The translations under genes and the position numbers were made by a program. Source: Phaseolus vulgaris (Eukaryota > Streptophyta > Magnoliopsida > Fabales > Fabaceae). From it: a stretch of DNA of 64,000 bases. This document shows positions 11,549-21,742 of the stretch, one piece after another (the first letter of the stretch is position 1; each line of letters begins with the position of its first letter). The notes under the pieces are model-generated. The model saw nothing but the letters and a program-made list of their open reading frames with translations. It made no database searches and was not told the origin of the DNA. Location of the stretch: positions 33,479,406-33,543,405 of the forward strand of contig NC_023756.2 in assembly GCF_000499845.2 (NCBI RefSeq). Direction: 5' to 3'.

Positions 11549-12472
11549 ACCATTCACACTATGAGAAGTCATCTCAACATGCAAGTGAAGACCTCACCAG
11601 AGGGAGAAATGGACAAAGATCGGAACATTTAATGTTCTTCCTGCTGGTCTTTTTAATAATTAGCATATGTTGTAAATAATTTAGGCTTACTTTGGGGGTC
11701 CAAATAGCAAATATAGGCTAGAATAAGGTACCTTTAGCATAATAGGGTGTGTAGGTAACATTTTAGCTTGTTCCTAGCCCTTTTTGAAGGCATTTTGACC
11801 TAGTTTCTAGAAGGACAAGCCTAGGATGCGGGTTTGACTTAGTCAAACCCTAAGGCTGCCCATTTTTTCCCTTTTCCCATCCTACCCCTTTAGCTTGTTC
11901 TCCAAGGATCCTTAACCGATAAATAGGAGGTCTACCTAGTGTATTTGACAAGTTGAAAATAATAGAAGATGAGTTACTCTGAACAAAGTGTGTGAGGTGT
12001 TAGTGAGGTTTGAATACCTCTTAGCATTTAGGCCTTATCTTGTGAGTATTGAGAACTCTCAAGTGGCGGCTATCTTCACTTAACTTGGAGGCCAATCACA
12101 CTCCAAGTGGCGTGTTCCACTTCTCAAACCCATCACATAAGCTTTCTCCTTCCTTCATCTATTCTTCCATTGTCATTCCATTTTTACTCTTTGTATCATG
12201 TTCTTGTTTGGTTTTCCTTGTTTCCATTTGGCAATTCTATTTTGGTTTCTTTTCCTTGTTCTTTAATTTCGCACCTTCTAGCATCATTTTCACCTTATAA
12301 TTGTCTTTTCCTTTTGCCTCTGTGAAATGAACCTTCAGATCTACTTAACCACTTGGTTATGTTAATGTCCAGTGGGGATTTTCCTAAGGTCTTCACTCTT
12401 AAATTCCTAAAATCTCAATATAAGTAAAGTGTCACGCCATAAAATGAACAATCCTAAAATCAACTCACATCA
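11549..12472 (+). repeat. Element D 5' LTR
   Basis: Aligns with 15660-15782 at its start and with LTRs A-C along its length, ending CACATCA at 12472. A TATA-like GATAAATAG is at 11919-11927, and AAGTGGCGG at 12061-12069 precedes the hairpin arms CTTGGAG (12084-12090) and CTCCAAG (12101-12107), a perfect 7-bp stem. The first about 45 bp of the family LTR are missing. Confidence 0.85.
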
Positions 12473-12490
12473 TGTGGTTATCAGAGCTTA
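12473..12490 (+). other. Element D primer-binding site
   Basis: TGTGGTTATCAGAGCTT immediately follows the LTR end. It matches the plant initiator-tRNA-Met primer site TGGTATCAGAGC with one inserted T. Confidence 0.75.
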
Positions 12491-13545
12491 GATTCTTCTG
12501 CTTAATTTGCTTGGGTTGATTTGGCACTTTAGAATTTCTTTACATTCTAACACCTTTACTTCTTGTCTTTAAATTCAAGTACCTTTACTTTCTTGTCTTT
12601 AAATTCAAGTACCTTTACATTCTTGTCTTTATTTTCTTTCTTTTTATTTTCCACCCCTTTAATTCTTGCAGAATTTTTTTCGGCTATTTTTAATATTCAT
12701 AGCATTTTTCGTTTTGAATATGTTTCTTGTTATGTCTTTTATTGATCTTGCCTGTTACTTTGAGTCTTATGTTCATTAGTGTTCTAGGAGTCATTGTTTT
12801 GATTCTACTTACTTGTTTTTAATTTTGAAGTTTTCAAAGTAATTAGAAACTTGTTTTTAGTAGAAGTAGATTTAAAGTTCCAAACAAATGATTTCAAGTG
12901 TTCAATTATATTGAATTCAACCAAATTTTTTTGTGAAAAATTGAAAGTTCTTGAAAAATATGCATGATGCAACCTATGGACATTTCTTTCCATAAAACAA
13001 AACTTGTATAAACAAAAAAAAAAACAGCAAAGAGATATTGAAAACGCATCTTTGGCTATCACTTAGCAAAGAAAATCATTTTCCAAAATATGGATTCAAA
13101 TTGATTGGCAAATTGTTTTCAACCTTGTGGAATTTTTTATTATTTTGCTTTAACAAGTTCTAAAGAAAAAGTTTCATATTTAAAAGTTTAGTAAGTTTCT
13201 TAGAGTCTTCTTTTGTGCCTTTTCTTGTTTGTCTTCCTTTTCAAGTTTTTTCATATTCTCTTTTTCCAATTTGGTTTAGCCTTTCTTGTTTGAGCTTTTC
13301 TTGTTTGTCTTTTATTTTCATTTCCTTCAATGTTTTGTGGTGATTTTGCCTTTGAGATCAAGTTTGAAGGCTTTGACCTTTTTCATTTGAGAGTTTTTCA
13401 AACCACAAGAAAGACCTTTGCTAAGGGAGGAAAAAGTTTTGTTGAGTGTTTGGAGTGAACCTTATACAAGGGCGCAACCTTGATAGTGAACTATTACTAA
13501 CTTCTTTTTCTAATTGTTTGTCACTTGTGTGTTTTGTTTGTTATT
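12491..13545 (+). other. Element D untranslated leader
   Basis: T-rich leader with a short tandem repeat (CTTTAAATTCAAGTACCTTTA and relatives, about 12555-12625). No credible coding frame. It corresponds to 701-1901 in element A. Confidence 0.6.
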
Positions 13546-14583
13546 ATGGCTCATATTTCAAGTGGGGAATCTTCTAAACCTCAATCTCCTCAAAAGGCTT
13601 TCCTTATGGGAGAATTGGCGGCGACCAAGAGATCTTTGGCACAAAAGGACGAAAAGATGAGGCAAATGGAGGAGAGACTCCAAAGGCTAGAAGCGACCTA
13701 TGATAGACCCCAAAGAGGAAGAAGATATAATCCAAGGCGTGAGTCAAGAAGTTACCAAAACTATGGTAGGCATGAAGAAGAGGACGAATGGAGAATGCAT
13801 CATTTTGATGATAGGAGCCAACATGTGGGAAAGCCTTTTTTACCATTTGTAAAAATACCTAGTTTTAGTGGGGAAGGTGACCCCAATATTTACCTAGGAA
13901 GGGAGGCTAAAGTAGAACAAATCTTTAATGTACATGATGTCCAAGATGACCAAAATTTTAAGTTAGCCTCCTTAGAATTTTTAGACTATGCCATGCAGTG
14001 GTGACATAAATCTGTAATGTACATTGGACTAAACAAGAGGCCAGTCGTGGTCTCTTGGGAGGATTTAAAGTTATGCATGTGTGCTAGATTTGTTCCTCCA
14101 CACTATAGGAAATAGCTCTTGTTGAAGCTCCAACGGCTTCAACAAGGAACACAAAGTGTGGATGATTATTTTAAAGAACTTGAAATAACCTTAACTAAAG
14201 TTGACATGCATGAAAGTGAGGAGTCCAAAATGGCTAGGTTTGTAAGTGGCTTGAGAAGGAAAATTCAAGATGTGGTAGAATTATATGAGTACTCATCTTT
14301 AGAAAAATTGGTTCACCTTACCATCGAGGTTGAATCACAACTTTCAAAGAAAACATTTTCCAAAAATACTCATAATGATGGCCACTACCACTCCTATTGG
14401 AAAAATCAAAACAAGTCTTCTTTTAAAACTTTTCCCTCCAACTTTGTAAAGGAGTCCAGTTACAACCCTAGGGATTCTAAACTCTCCACTATCACACCTA
14501 AATCCCCTACCAAATCCTCAAGTAAAAAGTGTTTTAAATGTTTAGGTTTTGGGCACATAGCGGCCGATTGTCCAATAAAATGA
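13546..14583 (+). pseudogene. Element D gag (two in-frame stops)
   Basis: ATG at 13546 (MAHISSGESSKP) opens a gag frame with a coiled N-terminal segment (QKDEKMRQMEERLQRLEA), the Retrotrans_gag core (IPSFSGEGDPNIYLGREAKV ... LQRLQQGTQSVDDYF) and the zinc knuckle CFKCLGFGHIAADC near the end. TGA at 14002-14004 replaces a Trp codon (QWW in A), and TAG at 14113-14115 follows RK, where A has RKEH. Otherwise the frame is open to 14583, about 345 codons. The zinc-knuckle block is nearly identical to that of A, so the copies are closely related. Function would be capsid assembly; the stops make it a pseudogene. Confidence 0.85.
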
Positions 14584-15616
14584 ACCATGATGGTTAAGGG
14601 GGGGCAAGTAATCAGTGAACATAGTGATCAATCTTCTAGGTCTAACTCCCCTTCCCCTTCAAAAACCCCTAGTGATAATGAATGTGAGATACCTTGTGAA
14701 GGTGACTTATTGGTAATAAGGTGAATGCTTGGGACCATTCTAAAACCTTTGGATGACACCCAAAGAGAAAATATTTTCCACACCCACTGCCTTATCACCA
14801 AAAAGTTATGTTCCATGATAATAGATGGGGGTAGTTGTGCTAATGTTGCAAGTACAAGAGTAGTGTAGAAGCTTGGTTTACCCACTATCTCTCATACAAA
14901 ACCCTATAAACTACAATGGCTTAGTGCCGAAGGAGAAATCATGGTTAATAAACAAGTCCTCATAACTTTTCCTATAGGAAAGTATAAAGATGAAGTTTTA
15001 TGTGATGTTGTGTCAATGGAAGCAACACATATTCTTTTGGGAAGGCCATGACAATATGATAGAAAAGTTCTACATGATGGCCTAACCAACAAAATGACTT
15101 TTACCTTCCAAGGGCACAAGTTTATCTTAAAACCTCTCTCTCCCAAGGAGGTTCATGAGGACCAATTAAAAATGAAAACAAAAAGAGAGAATGAAAAAGA
15201 GAAAGAAAGAAAAGATAAATTGAGTCGCAACATATCATCTTCCACCACTAAATCAATCATGTTGACTCGAGCCATGCTACAAATTGCACCTCCAAGGTGT
15301 CCTTCCTTATCTTTTTCATTACCAAAGGTTTCTACCTACACACCATCTTTGTTAAAGACTGTTAGGAATGATTTTCAAACACCTCCTCAAGGTTTCCACC
15401 TTCTAAGAGGATTTTCTTCCAAAATATTTGTCATTCCCAAACAATCTTTCCAAACATGGTATGTATATAGAGGCCCATCTTTTGAACTCCCCAAGCTTAA
15501 GGAACATAAGTCTAGTTCACATCCCATTCCTTGCACTATCTTATATGTGAGCCCATTGACTGTGTTATCTGCAAGAGTTCTAAATTCGAGGTCGAATTCT
15601 CTCAAACCTGGGGGCA
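14584..15616 (+). pseudogene. Element D protease region and tail
   Basis: In the frame after gag the reading contains SMIIDGGSCANVAS (about 14813-14855), the D-G-G-S form of the aspartic-protease active site of plant gypsy elements. LQWLSAEGEIMVNKQVLI and EATHILLGRP follow. A Lys/Glu-rich linker (15170-15230) leads to MLTRAMLQIAPPRCPSLSFS and the tail segment shared with A and B, ending at a polypurine run CCTGGGGGCA before the 3' LTR. In-frame stops interrupt it (after VVSTRVV-type sequence near 14866 and after GRP near 15048). RT, RNase H and integrase are absent. Confidence 0.75.
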
Positions 15617-15782
15617 TGATGCAAGCCAAGCCAACAAGAAGATGACCAAGGATGCAAATGACCATTCAAACTATGAGAAGTCATCTCAACATGCAAACAA
15701 AGACCTCACCAGAGGGAGAAATGGACAAAGACCAGAGCATTTAATGTTCTTCCTCCTGGTTTCTTTAATAATTAGCATATGT
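15617..15782 (+). repeat. Element D 3' LTR (truncated)
   Basis: Starts TGATGCAAGCC right after the polypurine run and matches 11549-11655 of the 5' LTR from about 15660 on. The similarity stops abruptly at about 15782 (TAATTAGCATATG), where the sequence switches to the LTR of element G on the minus strand. Confidence 0.8.
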
Positions 15783-16015
15783 TTGCACAAAATTTTGTTA
15801 AGGTTTTCACACAAAAAAACAGTTGATTTATCGAAACAACCAGTTGATTTTGTTTAACAACAAAGTCAAAACAAAGCTAAGCTTTTCCAAACCATTTTCA
15901 AAACCATTAAGTGTCAAACAATAGGTTGTTTCGACATTTCAACAAGTTGAATTTTCACACCCTTTTAGAAAACCCATCTTTTCAAAAAGGTAAAGATTCA
16001 ATTGAGCTTGGATCA
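15783..16015 (-). repeat. Element G 5' LTR, 5' portion
   Basis: On the minus strand this stretch starts TGATCCAAGC at 16015, like LTR H (TGATCCAAGT at 16436). It carries the family motif ATCAACTGGTTGTTTCG at about 15826-15848. Together with 10827-11548 it makes one LTR interrupted by element D. The 5' end at 16015 is inferred from the match with H. Confidence 0.65.
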
Positions 16016-16435
16016 TCTTAAGGAGTGAATTAACAAGTTTCAAAAAGCTAAACAACACACACACATCACCAAGGTCTTCAAGCTTTCCACTTGGATTTGG
16101 AGACATCAAAGCATTTTGTTCAACATCTTCATATAGACGATTTTTTTTCACAAGGTCTACGAGATAAGTATTTCTAACTTATATGTCTCAGTACTTTGCA
16201 TTGGATGATCTAGGTGTTGCATATGATTAGACGATCTAAAGTTTCTTTGCATATATATAGATGGTATAAAATTTGGTGTATCAAATGATGTTATCTTGTA
16301 TGCATTAAACACTTATGTTTAGATATGTTGAACAAAGAAACTTTTATGATTCCAAATTTGTCTTGAAAACCTACTATAGCGTGTGTATGTGTGTTTAGTT
16401 CGGTAGATTTTGTTATGTAAATTTGCATATCAATA
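16016..16435. other. Unassigned spacer left of LTR H
   Basis: AT-rich sequence containing two copies of a GATGATCTAGGT/GACGATCTAAAG-like motif (16204-16240). Similar motifs (GATGGTCTAAG, GATAGTCTAGG) appear to the right of LTR H at 17633-17680. The two sides may be one older element split by H. No coding sequence seen. Confidence 0.35.
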
Positions 16436-17513
16436 TGATCCAAGTAAACCTGATTTGAAATCTCCTTTAAATGTTTTGCTTTCCAAATCTGTGTTTATTT
16501 TAATTAGTTGATTCATATATTAATCAGTTGAAATTACTTCTATTCAAGTTTGTTGACTATAATAAGTATTTTAACAGATTGGTTTATCATATCAATCAGT
16601 TTAAAACACTTATGGTTTTTAAAGGATTTAAAAATGATTTGTTTTCTTTTATGTCTTTTCTATTAAGTGAAATCAACCAGTTATTTCGATAAATGAACCA
16701 GTTTTTAATCTGGTAATTTTGTTAAAGAAAATAGTCAGTTATTTTCATAAATCAATGAAATGTTTTTTAACATAATTTTGTTATGTTAATCGAATTGTTT
16801 TTAATTGATACAACTAATTTCATTAAATGATCAAACTGTTTTAACAATCTTTCTTAGCTTATATACAGATGTTTTTTTATCATTTAACATAACACTTTTC
16901 ATAGACAGAAAAACATAAAGCTTTAAATCATTCTTGGAGATTACATTTGGATCTTGGATCATTGTTGTGATGTGAAGAAGGTTTTTGGGATATCAATTTT
17001 GTTGTTCTTCATTTGTATTAAACCCAGGTGTATTCGAACTTCATTCTTTTCACTGTTTTGTACTGTAAACAAACTCAAATAGAGTTTCTAAATTATGTGG
17101 ATGGTTAAGAGTGTTGTGTATTCTTGTAGGGTTCAAGATCAACACTCTTGGTTGTTCTTGTGTAATCTTGTTTGATTGTTTTTAGTGAATTCTTAGTGGT
17201 GTGCTAAGGACTGGATGTAGCTTTTTGTTAAAAGTGAATCAGTATAAATCTCATGTGCATTATCTCTCTCTCTCTTACTCTAATATCTATTATATAATAT
17301 TTTTTACAGTGTTTTGCGTTTAAATCAATTGATTGAATTCTTGAAACAACAGGTTTATATTTTGATTAAATGCTTGTTGTGCTTTTTATAATCAGTTGAA
17401 CATGTAAATCAATTATTTAATTTTATTGAGTTTTTCGGTCTAACTCCAGTTTTTTAGAAAATATTGTGAAAACAATTCCCCCTCCCTCTTGTTTCAAGCC
17501 ACGTATTCTATCA
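16436..17513 (+). repeat. LTR H: solo LTR of Sirevirus-like copia family
   Basis: Runs from TGATCCAAGT to TATTCTATCA, about 1078 bp, and is a diverged plus-strand homologue of LTR G. Shared blocks are CCCAGGTGTATTC (17026), GGTTCAAGATCA (17131), GGATGTAGCT and AAAAGTGA.TCAGTATAAA (17212-17245), and CCCTCTTGTTT (17484). It is studded with AATCAGTTGA/AACCAGTT motifs. The 5-bp flanks do not form a perfect target duplication (CAATA left, ATATA right). No internal region follows, so it is called a solo LTR. Confidence 0.6.
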
Positions 17514-18365
17514 ATATAATCATATTTGTATGAGTTAAATGTATCTAAAAATACTGCATACTTCGTAATGCATTTGATTAATTTGCAATTATATTGTGTC
17601 TACTTGTAGATAATATAGTATTTTGAAGTATTAGATGGTCTAAGTTATGTGTGCATTTAGATAGTCTAGGCGATAAAAGTGATAGATGATTAAATATCCT
17701 TTTTTTTGTAAGCCAAACTTCATGTATTGGGAATGACCACAAATCTTGTTGTACATTTGATTTGAATTTCCTAAATAGTTTATTTATATTAATGAATATT
17801 GGTTGATTTCGTGAATACTAGATTATGTTTTGATTGAATATTTGATTGAAAATTGTTTGAGCATGTGATTATTTACATTCTTGAGGGTTTTAATTTCTCT
17901 AATTTTAGAAAGAAAAATATGAGTTGTAATCTTTTTAATATTACCATTGCTCAGTTACTATTTTTAACCCTTTCGTATAACCTAAAAATCCTTTTGTATT
18001 ATGATCTAGAACAACTTAATGAAAGAGGTTTTGGAATTTAGTGTGGATCTTGAACGTTGTATTCAAGGTTTCCTTCTTGAATCAAACCATCTACCCATAA
18101 TTGGTTAGGATATTTTGGAACTATGTTAGGTTAGTAAAGAAGTGTCCATCAATTTAGTCAGTATCTTTAATGCAATCACTAGGAAAGGGTTCCTAATTGC
18201 TTTTATCCTAAGAGGGAAGCGATTTACTATGGAATTGACACAATTGTACAAAAGCTATATGGTGATAACTTCTTAGAAGAGCCTCTTGGTCAGAAGATTG
18301 ATTACAATAAGCTTTATGCAAAAGGAAAAATATGAACAAAAGTGTAACAAATGATTGCTTCAAAA
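17514..18365. other. Intergenic, nothing assigned
   Basis: AT-rich spacer. The left part carries GATGGTCTAAG-type motifs matching the far side of LTR H. The stretch 18040-18310 has a more balanced composition but no frame I can assign. Confidence 0.4.
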
Positions 18366-18369
18366 ATAT

Positions 18370-18460
18370 GGTTCAAAATACCATATAGAAGAGTATGGAA
18401 GGTTCATAACAGAAAACCATATAGCAGAGTATGGAAGGTTCGTACCATATAATAGAACAC
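18370..18460 (+). repeat. Short tandem repeat, 36-bp unit
   Basis: ACCATATAGAAGAGTATGG at 18380 and ACCATATAGCAGAGTATGG at 18416 are 36 bp apart. A partial third copy (ACCATATAATAGAACA) starts at about 18444. Confidence 0.7.
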
Positions 18461-18539
18461 CATAGGAACAACACGGATTTAAAGAGAAGAAAATTAGGAG
18501 AGAAGACAGTTGGCTTTGAAGAATCAAAGCTCTAGATAC

Positions 18540-19250
18540 CAAATGATAGCATCATCTCATCCGAATTGAGTTTTTCTTGAAATTTGAAGGAAATTGACGG
18601 AAGCTTAATGGAAGGAATATGTCAAGGATGGCTCCATTAGAGCTATGGATTCCTTGGAGTTGCATGAAGAGTAGGGAGAGTGATTGGTTCGGACATATCA
18701 CTTGGAAGAGGTGGAGAAGGAGACCAAAGGTGTCTATTCTAGCGAGGCTAGACAAGAGAGTGCTTAGGCTTGCAATTTGGAAACATAACACTCATATATT
18801 GATCTATGTTTTCATGAGCCAAGCACCTCAATTTATTGGAGAAAGGGCTAAACATTTTGGAGCCAAAATTTAAAAATTCAAAATAAAACTCTCTAATGAG
18901 AAGGTGTTTTGTAGACTCGTGCTTTCCATGTTTAGTTCACACCTTCCATGCTAAATCCTCTCCACTCCTAGGTTGTCATGTGGACGTCTATGTGCTCTTT
19001 ACTAAAGTTAATTTTCGTCCTATATTATACCCTAGACGTTCTAGGATCACATTGGGCTAAAAAAAAGTTTAATTTTTACCCTAACTAGACTTATTCTAGT
19101 ATTGGCCCAAATACAAGCCCAAAAACCTATGCTACTTGGCCCAAACATTTGGTCCAATTATTTTATTCTACTAGACCCAATACATGGCCCATGAAATCCT
19201 GAATAAACTTTATACAATTTATTTAAGTTAAAGTTTGGCCAAAAAATAAT
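18540..19250. repeat. Unclassified dispersed-repeat-like stretch
   Basis: More GC than its flanks. The segment 19080-19200 repeats GGCCCAA/CCCAA motifs (TTGGCCCAAATACAAGCCCA, TACTTGGCCCAAACATTTGG) that I associate with legume gypsy LTRs. No terminal structure or coding frame could be fixed. Confidence 0.3.
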
Positions 19251-21720
19251 GTTGACTAGTCATCCGGAACTCAATCTTCTTGTCCTTCTGACCAAAGCTC
19301 TAATTTATGTTTTGATAAGTTGGCGGTTTTGAAAGCTCAGCCATCAAGAAGTTTTTGGAAAAAGAATGTTTAAGAAGAACTATGCTCTATTATCTGTTTT
19401 TGTCTGTGATATACTTATTAATGCTTTTATGTGTTATCTATCTAATACACTTGTTAATGTTTTTGAGTGTTATTAACTTATAGTTTTTCTTATATAACTT
19501 GATTTTGTCTTAATTTTTAGATTAATTGTATCTTTTAAATGTTTATTTTATTTGTATTTTCTATTTTTAAATTAGATTTATTTTCTGCGAGAAATTAGAA
19601 CTTTTACAAAACTTAATAAATTTACAGCTTAAAAAACTGTATTTTCCTGCGCTGAATTAAGCTGATTGTTTGCTTTATGTTTTTTTTTTCTATAGATGTC
19701 TCTGATTTTTGTTGGAATTCCAACTCATAATTTCATTTGGAATATCAGAACATAAATTTTGGAGCTGGGTTGCAGCAAAGAAGTAGTTTTTAGTAGATTT
19801 GTTTATAAGGATATTTTTGTAGTTTTACTAGTTGAGTTAGGTGGGTCAAGTTTTGTGAAGTTGTTTAGGTGCATAATTTTCTTTGTTTCAGCACTTTATA
19901 AATACAGTGCATCTGAGCATATGAATGACATAGAATAATTTTAGATAGTAGTAGTTTAGTTTTACACTTTTTCAGCTTCTCAGTCAATGTAATACTACTT
20001 TTTCTGACTTTTCCCATTCTCTCTTTCTCTTTCTTTCTTGTGCTGTCCAAAACTAATAAATTATCATCTATACTTTTAGAGTTATTTATCTATTACACAA
20101 ATCCTACAATTATTCTCTAACTAAATACTTAATGAGATAAAACTTTAAATTTTCTTAATTGAGTTCTCGATTTTCTTAAGAGAATAAATCTATATTAATA
20201 AAATATAAATATAAATAAATGGAAATCTACTTGAAAATAAATTATACTGCACATTTGAGGATATAGATTTTTGACCATTTGTAGACGGTGATAAATATAA
20301 AAAAAGGTAATTATGGTTAATTTTGATAATATTTTGAATTGGTATATAATATATATAATTAAATAATAAGTGAGTTTTTGTTTATAGACGGAATCAATTA
20401 TCTTTAGTTGTTGGATAATAAATATTTTCCAAGATGTAGGTGCAAATTCATTAAACGCACCACATAAATATTGTCGAGTGTGGTGTTATAAAGTAATGTT
20501 AAGATTAGATAACAATTTAAAATTTAATTTTTTTATTAATAATAAAAATTATTTTAAATATTAATAATTATTTTAATTTATAAAATAATGTTTAGTTTAA
20601 TTTAATTAATAATTATTTTTTATCTTCAAAATTAATTATTATTTAATGATTTTTTTATACTATATGACACAATCAATTTATCCATAGTAAATTCATCTCA
20701 TTTTCATTATAAAATTCTAAAATATATATTCGATTAAATTAATCCATTTTATTTTATGGATGATTAATGACTTTTTACAATTTCTTAAAATTATTATTTT
20801 TACAGAATTCATTTTTAATTTTTTTAAAATGTTTTTAAGTTTTTAAAACTATTGTTTTTATAAATTGTATAAAAGTTGTTAATAAATGGATTGAATTGGA
20901 TATTTATGAAATCAATCATCATTGAATCGAAGTTTAAATTAAATTTTCAATAAATTAAAATAGATTAATGGATTTTATTTTATCAAATCCATTAAAATAT
21001 AAAATAAATTTTACCCATTTTAACTAATTAAATATTATTTAGGAGGTAGAGTCAAATTTGGGTGATCACTTGGAAAATTGTGTACTCAAACCATCACATA
21101 AATATGATAGGACAAACATTGAAAAGTATGAAATGACCCTCAAAATTTAAATGACCATAAAACAAAAACTACCATTATTCGAACAAGAAATAGAGCACTT
21201 ATATCTAAAATAATTCAAATCCAATTTAAAAATAGTTAAAATTCAAATTATGCCTTTCCAGTTTAATAATTTTGTATGCAAAACAAATGGTGAATATAAA
21301 ATAGAAAATGTCTAAAAAGGATCCAACTCATATATCTTCATATACCATTAAGGTTTATTAATATCACTTTTAAATCATTGTTACAATGCAAATTCACAAA
21401 GGCTTTCAGATTTTCATATTTAAAATAGAATAAAGCAAATACGAATTTTTGTTTTCTTAAATATTAATTAATTTATATTTTATAGAAAAATAAAGGTATA
21501 TGTGTTGTTTTGATGCCCATTTATTAATTTTTATTGCTAATAAAAAAAAGAACGTGGTGATTTTTTTTTCATATAATATGACTAAAAAGTTTAAAATGAA
21601 AATTAAGAAGTCTTCGAAGTCAATTGATTGAAATAGTAAGTTATATTATTTTGTGAATTGAATAAAATAGTGTGACTAAAAAGTTTAAATACAGAACACC
21701 TATCAGTATATTTCTAATAT
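19251..21720. other. AT-rich upstream region of the receptor-like gene
   Basis: About 2.5 kb of AT-rich DNA, very A/T-dense from 20100 to 21050. No coding frame, RNA gene or transposon end was recognised. Confidence 0.5.
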
Positions 21721-21721
21721 T

Positions 21722-21742
21722 CAGTCTCTCTCTCTCTCTCAC
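21722..21742 (+). promoter_or_regulatory. CT-rich leader before the receptor-like gene
   Basis: A (CT)n run ends directly before the ATG cluster at 21743. Pyrimidine-rich leaders are common in plant genes. A weak TATA-like TTTAAATA lies about 40 bp upstream (near 21683). Both assignments are inference. Confidence 0.4.

Larger units (their letters stand above)
11549..15782 (+). mobile_element. Element D: gypsy-like element with gag and protease, no RT
   Basis: 5' LTR (11549-12472), primer site (12473-12490), leader, gag, protease region, tail region and the start of a 3' LTR (15617-15782). It is the best preserved member of the A-D family. Between the protease linker and the 3' LTR there is no room for and no trace of RT, RNase H or integrase. 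The 5' LTR lacks about its first 45 bp and the 3' LTR is cut after about 165 bp. Both junctions abut the LTR of element G, so deletions followed the insertion. Confidence 0.8.

Noticed and set aside
16436..17513. Perfect target duplication around LTR H
   Set aside because: TCAATA words occur on both sides, but the bases outside TG...CA (CAATA versus ATATA) do not match, so I did not claim one.
18619..18873. Open frame of 84 codons, basic product (KRWRRRPKVSILARLDKR)
   Set aside because: No family recognised, no gene context, and it sits in a repeat-like stretch.
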